Source: Clostridiales bacterium (GTDB taxonomy: Bacteria > Bacillota_A > Clostridia > Peptostreptococcales > Anaerovoracaceae). From it: a stretch of 5,055 bases of DNA. The position numbers were made by a program, and so were the translations under genes. This document shows positions 1-5,055 of the stretch, one piece after another. The notes under the pieces were generated by a model that saw only the letters and a program-made list of their open reading frames with translations, ran no database searches and was not told where the DNA came from. The stretch covers positions 1 to 5,055 of the forward strand of contig JAILFI010000121.1 in NCBI GenBank assembly GCA_024697655.1. Reading direction: 5' to 3'. Every line of letters starts with the position of its first letter. Within the stretch, counting starts at the first letter, position 1.

Positions 1-400
1 TATCGAAGGTGCCGCTCGCAAGCGCCAGTTCAACGCCGCAAAGACCGTAATGACGATCGATCGGGCCTTGATTGGTCGTCACGTTCTGGATGCGGATCAT
101 CGGGATGACAGAGGTCTTGATAAAGAAGATGCCGTGCCGGATGATAACTTTATCTTCCTCGATACGGTAGCCCCACTGACGGTACTCGACCGCCGGAAAA
201 GCCAGAGTACTGATGAGGCTGTACAGACAAAGCGCTGCAAAAACAGCCGCTGCAGTCAGGAAGAACGTGCGCGGTGCGCCGGTGAAATGCAGTAGCAAAA
301 GAAGTCCGGCCGCTGCAGCAAAGAAGATGGCGGTGCGGATCGTCCGGGCAAGACGCCAGCTCCTGACGGCCCGCGGGTCGGGCTTTTCAAATCCATTCAT
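1..400 (-). CDS. YdbS-like membrane protein with bacterial PH domain (bPH2/DUF304), C-terminus cut off by window edge
   Basis: Only the first 133 residues are present. A charged cytoplasmic N-terminus is followed by two closely spaced hydrophobic helices at about residues 23-40 and 44-67, separated by a short GAPR turn. The soluble bacterial PH fold begins at about residue 71. Its diagnostic stretch is RIQNVTTNQGPIDRHYGL (103-120), followed by a strand ending ALASGTF, matching the conserved 'R-IQ-V-T-QG---R--GL---------G' pattern of YdbS/DUF304 proteins. The ATG at 398-400 is preceded by GAGGA (minus strand, 408-412) at 7-base spacing. It starts 18 bases after the stop of the membrane protein gene upstream, so the two are probably cotranscribed. 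In many Firmicutes ydbS is followed by the multi-PH gene ydbT, which may lie just left of the window. Its molecular role is not well defined; envelope stress or bacteriocin resistance has been proposed for relatives. Confidence 0.85.
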   Translation of the reverse strand, partial: MNGFEKPDPRAVRSWRLARTIRTAIFFAAAAGLLLLLHFTGAPRTFFLTAAAVFAALCLYSLISTLAFPAVEYRQWGYRIEEDKVIIRHGIFFIKTSVIPMIRIQNVTTNQGPIDRHYGLCGVELALASGTFD

Positions 401-418
401 AGGAATATCCTCGCAGAG

Positions 419-895
419 TCAGATGAGGTTGATGACACCGTGGCTGAGCAGGAGCATCAGGATGCCTGCGGCCATGACGCCGAGCAGGATGATCGGGAAG
501 GCGCGCTTGAGCCGCATGTCGAACACAGAGGCGACCAAAGCGCCTGTCCAGGCCCCGGTCCCGGGCAGCGGGACGGCGACCAGAAGAAACAGCCCCAGGG
601 CTTCGTATTTCTGCACTTTTTCCCCTTTGGCAAGAGCTCTGGCTTCCAGCCGGTCTGCAAGAGCCCCGATCTTCGGGATGGACCGCAGCCAGTTCAGCAC
701 ATGCCGCATGAAGAGGATCACAAAAGGAACCGGCAGCATGTTGCCGAGAACGGCAGCACAATACGCCTCCCATAAAGGCAGGTCGTGGGCAACGCCCCAC
801 GGAATACCGCCGCGCAGTTCCACGACGGGGGCGATCGATATCAGAAAGGTGGAGAGGAGATTCCCGAGGTGGGAACCGGTCATCCATTCAAGCAT
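419..895 (-). CDS. Small multidrug export family integral membrane protein (COG2426 / Sm_multidrug_ex)
   Basis: The product is 158 residues, close to the usual length of this family. Family hallmarks are visible: a first helix ending in PVVELRGGIPWGVA (23-36), the conserved WEAYCAAVLGNMLPVPF (42-58) leading into a second helix, an amphipathic linker at 65-98, a third hydrophobic segment with VAVPLPGTGAWTGAL (106-120), and a last helix at about 133-154. The LRGxIP and PGTGAW motifs are the best family markers. Despite the name, transport substrates of this family are not established. I chose the ATG at 893-895 because GAGGAAG (minus strand, 905-911) precedes it and homologues begin just before this helix. 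The frame stays open to an ATG at 1042, but that start would put the candidate promoter at 999-1028 inside the gene. The gene ends in TGA, which argues against TGA reassignment in this organism. It is the first gene of a two-gene minus-strand operon. Confidence 0.88.
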   Translation of the reverse strand: MLEWMTGSHLGNLLSTFLISIAPVVELRGGIPWGVAHDLPLWEAYCAAVLGNMLPVPFVILFMRHVLNWLRSIPKIGALADRLEARALAKGEKVQKYEALGLFLLVAVPLPGTGAWTGALVASVFDMRLKRAFPIILLGVMAAGILMLLLSHGVINLI

Positions 896-998
896 AGAGT
901 CATTCTTCCTCAGATCCCGGCTGTGCCATGCAGTTCGTGACAGGCTTGCCTTACAGTTCCGGACAGATCCGCTGTACGGCAGACCAACTTCAACAGCC

Positions 999-1028
999 AT
1001 TGTATCATAAAAGCCCGGCCTTTGTAGA
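999..1028 (-). promoter_or_regulatory. Candidate sigma-A promoter for the minus-strand membrane-protein operon
   Basis: Read on the minus strand, TACAAT (999-1004) differs from the consensus -10 at one base and is preceded by TGA, giving an extended -10 (TGnTACAAT). TCTACA at 1023-1028, 18 bases upstream, matches the -35 consensus at 4 of 6 positions. Transcription would start near 992, leaving a leader of about 97 bases before the ATG at 895. Confidence 0.55.
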
Positions 1029-1054
1029 AAAAGTGGCGTCACTTATGGTACTAT
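1025..1054 (+). promoter_or_regulatory. Candidate extended -10 promoter for scpA-scpB-rluB
   Basis: TACTAT at 1049-1054 is preceded by TGG at 1046-1048, an extended -10 arrangement. TAGAAA at 1025-1030 matches 4 of 6 bases of the -35 consensus at 18-base spacing. The start site would be near 1061, about 53 bases before the scpA ATG. An alternative -10, TATGAT at 1054-1059, is a better hexamer but has no convincing -35. The -35 overlaps that of the divergent promoter on the other strand. Confidence 0.4.
1031..1044. promoter_or_regulatory. Short palindrome in the divergent promoter region, possible operator
   Basis: AAGTG and CACTT form perfect 5-base inverted arms around a 4-base centre. The site lies between the proposed -35 and -10 of the scpA promoter and just upstream of the -35 of the opposing promoter, so a bound protein could affect both. 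It is short enough to be chance. Confidence 0.2.
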
Positions 1055-1113
1055 ATGATGAGTTGATCGTTCCGGCGCAGAATCGCACGTTCACAGATCG
1101 GCAAGGAGTATTT

Positions 1114-1848
1114 ATGGGATATAAAGTCAAACTGCAGGCTTTCGAAGGGCCGTTCGATCTGCTTGTCTATCTGATCGAAAGCGCCCGGATGGATATTTAC
1201 GATATCCGCGTTTCGGAAATCACCGCGCAGTATCTGGAATACATTGAGAATATGCAGCAGATGGACGTGGCGGTCTCGTCCGAGTTCATGGTGCTCGCGG
1301 CGGAGCTCATCGAACTGAAGTCGCGCATGCTGCTGCCCAGACAGCCCGCGGAGCCGGGGCAGGTGGAGGCGGAGGATCCGCGCACCGAACTGGTTGCCCG
1401 CATTCTGGAGTACAAGACGTTCAAGACGCTGTCCGGGTATCTGTCGGAGCGCGAAGCGCACGGGCTCATGGTCCGCGAAAAGCCGCAGGAGGACATTTCG
1501 CAGTATCTGGAGTCTCCCGACGAGTACCTGACGCTCGATATGGACCAGTTCGTCCAGGCATTCAATGCGTTTCTTCTCCGCAAAAAGCGCGTCGAGGAGA
1601 TCCGTACCCGGTACGAGCGCATCGAGCGGGAGAAAGTCACCGCGGAGGCGAGGATCGCGTTCATCGAATCGCTTGTCCGCCAGCACCACGGCAAGCGGGT
1701 GAACTTCCGCGACACCATCAAGGAGGGAGACCGGTACGACACCGCGCTGTCCTTCTCGTCGATGCTCGAAATGATCCGGCAAAAAAAACTCACAGCGGAG
1801 CAGAAAGCGCTTTTCGCAGATATTTATCTGAAAGAAGCAGAGAAATAA
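1114..1848 (+). CDS. scpA: Segregation and condensation protein A (ScpA, kleisin subunit of SMC-ScpAB condensin)
   Basis: The product is 244 residues, a typical ScpA length. ScpA is the kleisin that bridges the neck of one SMC subunit and the head of the other, closing the ring that organises and segregates the chromosome. The N-terminal SMC-neck-binding region is canonical: FEGPFDLLVYLIE (10-22), the IYDIRVSEITAQYLEYI helix (28-44), and SSEFMVLAAELIELKSRMLLP (55-75). A less conserved acidic linker (about 76-165) contains the ScpB-binding part. The C-terminal winged helix that binds the SMC head spans about 178-240, with ARIAFIESLV and the LSFSSMLEMIRQKKL helix. The ATG at 1114 follows AAGGAG (1103-1108) and gives the family N-terminus (GYKVKLQAFEGPFD). 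In-frame upstream starts as far as 928 would run through both candidate promoters and add unrelated sequence. Next comes scpB, 12 bases after the TAA. Confidence 0.96.
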   Translation: MGYKVKLQAFEGPFDLLVYLIESARMDIYDIRVSEITAQYLEYIENMQQMDVAVSSEFMVLAAELIELKSRMLLPRQPAEPGQVEAEDPRTELVARILEYKTFKTLSGYLSEREAHGLMVREKPQEDISQYLESPDEYLTLDMDQFVQAFNAFLLRKKRVEEIRTRYERIEREKVTAEARIAFIESLVRQHHGKRVNFRDTIKEGDRYDTALSFSSMLEMIRQKKLTAEQKALFADIYLKEAEK

Positions 1849-1860
1849 AGGAGATTTACA

Positions 1861-2508
1861 GTGGCAGCCAGCAAAGCAGTACGGTCTGCGCTCGAGTCCA
1901 TGATGTTCATCTGGGGCGAGCCTCTTGCGGCCAGGACCGCCGCCGACGTTCTCAACATCACAGAGGCGGAGGTGAAAGAAGCGTTCGAAGCGCTGACCGA
2001 AGAATATGAACAGGAAAAACGCGGCATCCGCGTTCGCCGCATCAATAAGGGCTATCAGTTCGTGACGGCTGAAGAGAACGGCACCTATATCGAGCGTCTG
2101 TGCACGCCCGTCAAACGCAGGCGCCTCAGCCAGTCCGCCCTTGAGGTGCTGGCGATCGTCGCCTACCGGCAGCCGGTCACCAAGGGAGAGATCGAGGCCA
2201 TCCGCGGCATCCGCTGCGACCGTGTCCTCGAAGGCCTGATGAACAAGGATCTCGTCGAGGTGAAAGGCCGTTCCGAGGCGATCGGCCGGCCCAATCTGTA
2301 CGGGACGACCGACGCGTTCCTGCGGTATTTCGATCTGGCGGACATCAAAGAACTGCCGGATATCCAGGATATCGAGCAAGTCATGGAGCTGCCCGAAGAG
2401 TACGGCGACAGCGTCACGATGAACCAGATCTCGCTGGAAGACATGGCGGCCGGCGGCGCGTCTGCCGGGGAGGCCGGCGAAGAACCGCAGCAGCCGGAAG
2501 AGGACTGA
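1861..2508 (+). CDS. scpB: Segregation and condensation protein B (ScpB, winged-helix partner of ScpA)
   Basis: The product is 215 residues. ScpB dimers bind the central part of ScpA and are needed for loading and stabilising the SMC complex. Two winged-helix domains are recognisable. The first (about 5-80) has ALESMMFIWGEPL and the YQFVTAEENGTYI strand. The second (about 85-160) has the signature LSQSALEVLAIVAYRQPVTK (89-108), GEIEAIRG, a RVLEGLMNKDLVEVKGR wing, and GRPNLYGTTDAFLRYF (142-157). The tail from about 190 is rich in Glu, Gly and Ala and likely disordered, a common trait of ScpB. The start codon is GTG at 1861, chosen because AGGAG at 1849-1853 is well spaced and the next in-frame Met (residue 14) would cut the first helix. 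The TGA stop is separated from the rluB ATG by one base, implying translational coupling. Confidence 0.96.
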   Translation: MAASKAVRSALESMMFIWGEPLAARTAADVLNITEAEVKEAFEALTEEYEQEKRGIRVRRINKGYQFVTAEENGTYIERLCTPVKRRRLSQSALEVLAIVAYRQPVTKGEIEAIRGIRCDRVLEGLMNKDLVEVKGRSEAIGRPNLYGTTDAFLRYFDLADIKELPDIQDIEQVMELPEEYGDSVTMNQISLEDMAAGGASAGEAGEEPQQPEED

Positions 2509-2509
2509 T

Positions 2510-3214
2510 ATGAGACTCAACAAGTACATCGCCCAGGCCGGTGTCGCAAGCCGGCGCAAGGCGGACGAACTGACAAAGAACGGCAACGTCAAAGTCAACG
2601 GCGTCGTTGTGACGGAGATGGGGTACGAAGTACTGCCGGATGACCGGGTCGAGGTCAACGGCCGCGTTGTCGCGCCCGCAGAGCAGTTCGTTTATTACAT
2701 GATGAACAAACCCAAGGGCTTCATTACGTCGATGAAGGACGAGAAGGGCCGCCCGACGGTGATGGATCTTCTGACGGATGTGCCGGAGCGCGTCTTCCCG
2801 GTGGGGCGGCTGGACTACAATACGACAGGCCTTCTGCTCCTCACGAACGACGGAGAGCTCGCGAACAAACTGGCGCATCCGGGGCACGAGGTCGGCAAGA
2901 CGTACCGCGCGATCGTCTCGGGCGTCGTATCGGGCAAACGCCTCGCCATGCTGCGCCACGGCGTCGACATCGGCGGGTTCGTGACATCGCCGGCGCAGGT
3001 GACCGTGGTGAAGCAGACCGAAAAGTCGGCGGTCATCGAACTGACGATCCACGAAGGGAAGAACCGCCAGGTCCGTAAGATGTGCAAGGCGGTCGGCTGC
3101 CCGGTGAAAGAACTGCAGCGGATCGCGATCGGGGACCTGTATCTGGCGCGGCTCATGGAGGGCCATTACCGCAAACTTCGCAAAGAAGAGGTCGACTACC
3201 TGAAGAACCTGTAA
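2510..3214 (+). CDS. rluB: RluB-type 23S rRNA pseudouridine synthase (RsuA/RluB/E/F family)
   Basis: The product is 234 residues, usual for Gram-positive RluB. The enzyme isomerises a uridine of the 23S rRNA peptidyl-transferase region to pseudouridine. An S4 RNA-binding domain covers about 1-58 (MRLNKYIAQAGVASRRKADE, then NGNVKVNGVVV). The catalytic domain begins at YYMMNKPKGFITS (62-74) and carries the catalytic motif VGRLDYNTTGLLLLTNDGEL (98-117) with Asp102 as the predicted nucleophile. The later motif HEGKNRQVRKM (181-191) is also typical of the family. The ATG overlaps the scpB end region, with GGAAGAGG just upstream inside scpB as the likely ribosome binding site. In Bacillus other genes lie between scpB and rluB; here they are adjacent. 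RluB and RsuA-type enzymes are close; placement after scpB and the fit of the motifs favour RluB, but target specificity is inferred. Confidence 0.94.
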   Translation: MRLNKYIAQAGVASRRKADELTKNGNVKVNGVVVTEMGYEVLPDDRVEVNGRVVAPAEQFVYYMMNKPKGFITSMKDEKGRPTVMDLLTDVPERVFPVGRLDYNTTGLLLLTNDGELANKLAHPGHEVGKTYRAIVSGVVSGKRLAMLRHGVDIGGFVTSPAQVTVVKQTEKSAVIELTIHEGKNRQVRKMCKAVGCPVKELQRIAIGDLYLARLMEGHYRKLRKEEVDYLKNL

Positions 3215-3250
3215 GAAGACCGGCGGACCGCAGACCGTACATAGAAAGAT

Positions 3251-3283
3251 AAAGCAGACCGGTAAGGAGAGGTCTGCTTTTTT
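3251..3283 (+). terminator. Rho-independent terminator of the scpA-scpB-rluB operon
   Basis: A perfect 10-base stem (AAAGCAGACC at 3251-3260 with GGTCTGCTTT at 3271-3280) encloses a 10-base loop. The T run covers 3278-3283. It lies 36 bases after the rluB stop and separates the housekeeping operon from the surface-protein gene. Confidence 0.92.
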
Positions 3284-3377
3284 GTGCGGCAGATGCAGGC
3301 GGGAATGGCTGTCCGGCAGGAATGTTGGAAAGACATAAAAAGAACAAGAAAAACCCAGCCTGACAGAACGTGCGTAG

Positions 3378-3406
3378 TTGTTGGGGAAGTCAGTTTTCAG
3401 TATAAT
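3378..3406 (+). promoter_or_regulatory. Sigma-A promoter of the surface-protein gene
   Basis: A perfect TATAAT lies at 3401-3406. At 17-base spacing upstream is TTGTTG (3378-3383), which keeps the TTG of the -35 consensus. The predicted start near 3412-3413 gives a leader of about 75 bases to the ATG at 3487. This follows a terminator and precedes a strong ribosome binding site, so the surface gene is independently transcribed. Confidence 0.7.
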
Positions 3407-3412
3407 GGGGTT

Positions 3413-3439
3413 AACAATTTAGCGTGTTAAAGAATTGTT
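3413..3439 (+). promoter_or_regulatory. Potential stem-loop at the 5' end of the surface-protein mRNA leader
   Basis: AACAATT (3413-3419) and AATTGTT (3433-3439) are perfect 7-base inverted arms around a 13-base loop, beginning almost exactly at the predicted transcription start. The same stretch also contains GTTAA twice (3410-3414 and 3426-3430), part of an imperfect direct repeat 16 bases apart, so a DNA-level operator is an alternative reading. The stem is AT-rich and would be weak. Confidence 0.3.
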
Positions 3440-3486
3440 TGGATTCGGGTACAAGATTTGCGTTCGATTTGCAGGAGGGACTTGCG

Positions 3487-5055
3487 ATGAAAACAGACAG
3501 CAAGGAGAAAAAGGTAGCTAAGCGATTCCTGACATTCATTCTGACACTGGCATTGATCGTCAGTCTGACGCCTTCACTCGGGGTGCTGACCGGCGGCTCT
3601 TTGGGTGCGCAGGAAGCATATGCGGCCACCTACATCGATATGTTTGAGTATAACGGGATGTGATTCGGCCAGGATGCCAATTCGGTGACTTATGGCGGGG
3701 AAAACGGCGTATACCTGTACAGGTACAACGGAACGGAGTCAGACCTGTGGATACGGGATGATGCTTATGACAGCAATACGCAGAAGTGGTATCAGGTCGT
3801 AGGCATCAGGTCGGGGGCGCTCCAGAACCCCGGCGTGACCTCGCTTTGGCTCCCGAACACTCTTAAGTACATAGAAGAGAACGGCATCAGTCACCTCGGC
3901 ATCACAAAACTGGAGTTGCCGGCGGGGCTTGAAATGCTGGAACCGATGGCGATCGTGAACAATCCCGGCCTGAAGACCTATATATCGAAACGGAATCAAC
4001 CGACAGGATATTACGGGAATTATTGTCTTGGGTATCATTTAGACGAGATGGACACGCCCTGCAAAGATGAGGGAGTCATCATGATCGGGCCTGACATGGA
4101 ACCGGATTCGGAACTGCAGAACTGGTGCGCCGAATACGGCATCGCTTTCCAGAGTATCCCGACGCCGGCCAACCCGCGTTGGAACGGTACGACCGCGGTG
4201 TGGGATGTGCCCGCCGGAACGTACGAGAATACGGATTGTTACCGGCTGTTGATATATCAGGATGGGCAATACGCGGGTCAATTGGATGCCTCGAGCGGCA
4301 GCATCGATGTGCTGCCGGTCATGAAGAACAGGGGCGCAGGCAAGTACACGTTTGTAGTCAATTATTACGGGGGACCGGATTCCGTCCTTTCACCGGAATA
4401 CACATACAGTGGGCAGGTCAATTCCTTCCGGCTCACTTTTGATGCCAACGGCGGCAGCGGCAGCATGGAGGAGATGGTCGTAGATGCGGGGACATCCGTT
4501 CCTCTGCCTGCATGCGGTTTTGCTCCGCCTTCCGCGGACAAGGAGTTTGACCACTGGAGGATCGATGGGGACACCTATATCGTCGGGCAGGGGTATACTC
4601 CCGTAAGGGATGTGATCGTGCAGGCCATCTGGAAGGACAAAGGGGATCCGGGGGTGATCTATGCGGCTGAGATGCCCGATGTCATTCTTCCCGAGGCTGT
4701 GATAGGGTATGAAGAAGTGTCAGCTCCGCGCAAGGCGATCGTGATCAGCAATACGGGTAATCAAAGTATCAGAGATCCACAGGTGACTCTTTCTGACGAT
4801 ATCAACGACGCTTTCATTCTAAGCCAGTCGAGTGTGCCGGCGATGATTGGGGCAGGCACGGAATGCACCGCCTGGGAGGTGCGTGTCAGACCGGGACTGC
4901 CGATCGGCACGTATACCGCGAAAGTCACACTGACCGCGGATGCTCTGCTCGAGCCGGTCACGGCGAATGTCACTTTGACCGTGCGTGATCATCATTGGAG
5001 CACAGGGTGGGACACTGATTATAATACCCATTGGCATCCCTGCCTGGACGAGGGG
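3487..5055 (+). CDS. Large secreted multidomain surface protein (LRR_5/BspA-like, Fn3-like, Listeria-Bacteroides repeat), interrupted by an in-frame TGA; 3' end beyond window
   Basis: The frame spans 523 codons to the window edge, with one in-frame TGA at codon 59. A signal peptide is clear: basic n-region KEKKVAKR, hydrophobic core at about 14-34, and likely cleavage after AYA (residue 46). BspA-like leucine-rich repeats cover about 85-170 (VTSLWLPNTLKYIEENG, then ITKLELPAGLEML). A fibronectin-III-like domain follows at about 225-307 (PRWNGTTAVWDVPAG, YRLLIYQDGQYAG, AGKYTFVVNYYG). A Listeria-Bacteroides repeat (Flg_new) is at about 315-384 (LTFDANGGSGSMEEM, FDHWRIDGDTYI, VQAIWKD). An Ig-like beta domain is at about 396-500 (VISNTG, LPIGTYTAKVTLTA, ANVTLTV). 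Last comes the start of a His/Trp-rich segment (HHWSTGW, THWHPC). No cell-wall anchor is seen because the C-terminus is missing. The ATG is set by AGGAGGG at 3473-3479, 7 bases upstream. By eye the gene uses ATA and AGG codons that scpA, scpB and rluB avoid or rarely use. A role in adhesion or host-surface contact is inferred. As written, only a 58-residue peptide would be made without readthrough, so it may be a pseudogene in this strain. Confidence 0.8.
3661..3663 (+). other. In-frame TGA codon interrupting the surface-protein gene
   Basis: The codon lies between NGM and FGQDANSV, and both sides read as continuous secreted-protein sequence. A single G-to-A change from TGG (Trp), or a change from CGA or GGA, would create it. 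There is no ribosome binding site plus start codon just downstream, and a restart there would lack the signal peptide, so the downstream part is unlikely to be a separate gene. Only a weak 4-base stem (3676-3679 with 3693-3696) follows, not a convincing selenocysteine insertion element. Confidence 0.85.

Noticed and set aside
213..1010. Plus-strand 265-residue open frame opposite the membrane-protein operon
   Set aside because: It is Arg/Ser-rich with no domain, lacks a ribosome binding site, and overlaps two well-supported minus-strand genes.
896..1042. Upstream extension of the small multidrug export protein by 49 residues
   Set aside because: It crosses the predicted minus-strand promoter, is not hydrophobic, and homologues begin near the start chosen at 895.
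928..1113. Upstream extension of scpA by 62 codons
   Set aside because: The added residues match nothing in ScpA, the stretch contains both candidate promoters, and a good ribosome binding site precedes the ATG at 1114.
1051..2658. Long 535-residue open frame on the minus strand opposite scpA and scpB
   Set aside because: It lies wholly antisense to two unmistakable genes, its translation is Arg/Leu/His-rich with no recognisable domain, and it would require ignoring the scpA and scpB ribosome binding sites. It is a by-product of GC-rich codon use.
3661..3663. Genome-wide reassignment of TGA to Trp or Gly
   Set aside because: scpB and the 419-895 gene terminate at TGA exactly where their families end, and no TGA occurs inside the other conserved genes.
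3661..3700. Selenocysteine at the in-frame TGA
   Set aside because: Only a weak 4-base stem (3676-3679 with 3693-3696) follows, and a secreted LRR/Ig-type structural protein is not a known selenoprotein class. A selB/selC search of the genome and homologues with Cys at this position would be needed to reopen it.
4125..4442. Plus-strand 105-residue open frame inside the surface gene
   Set aside because: It is in a different frame from the Fn3-like and Flg_new domains, is Arg/His-rich, and has no plausible start signal.

Overview
The window reads as a GC-rich Firmicute, most likely a member of the Clostridia. Ribosome binding sites are strong and purine-rich, the scpA-scpB-rluB order is the one seen in low- and high-GC Firmicutes, and the last gene has the mosaic surface-protein architecture common in gut and oral Clostridia. 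The exact lineage cannot be set from this sequence. TGA is a normal stop here: scpB and the membrane-protein gene at 419-895 both end in it.

Layout. Positions 1-895 hold two minus-strand genes in one probable operon: a small integral membrane protein of the 'small multidrug export' family (COG2426 type), followed 18 bases later by a YdbS-like membrane protein with a bacterial PH domain, which runs off the left edge. Positions 896-1113 are a divergent intergenic region with back-to-back promoters whose -35 elements overlap, plus a short palindrome. Positions 1114-3214 are a compact plus-strand housekeeping operon: scpA and scpB (the kleisin and winged-helix partners of the SMC condensin) and then rluB (23S rRNA pseudouridine synthase). 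It closes with a clear intrinsic terminator at 3251-3283.

From about 3378 a new, separately promoted unit begins. It has a perfect TATAAT box, a leader that may fold at its 5' end, a strong Shine-Dalgarno and the start of a large secreted multidomain protein. That protein has a signal peptide, BspA-like leucine-rich repeats, a fibronectin-III-like domain, a Listeria-Bacteroides repeat, an Ig-like beta domain and the start of a His/Trp-rich segment. It runs off the right edge.

The main oddity is a single in-frame TGA at 3661-3663, 12 codons after the predicted signal-peptide cleavage site. The same frame then stays open for 464 codons with convincing domain content. A recent nonsense mutation or a sequence error is the simplest explanation. 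Recoding or reversible off-switching of a surface antigen cannot be excluded from the sequence alone. I see no CRISPR array, tRNA, rRNA, insertion sequence or phage gene, and no clear new multi-gene system.
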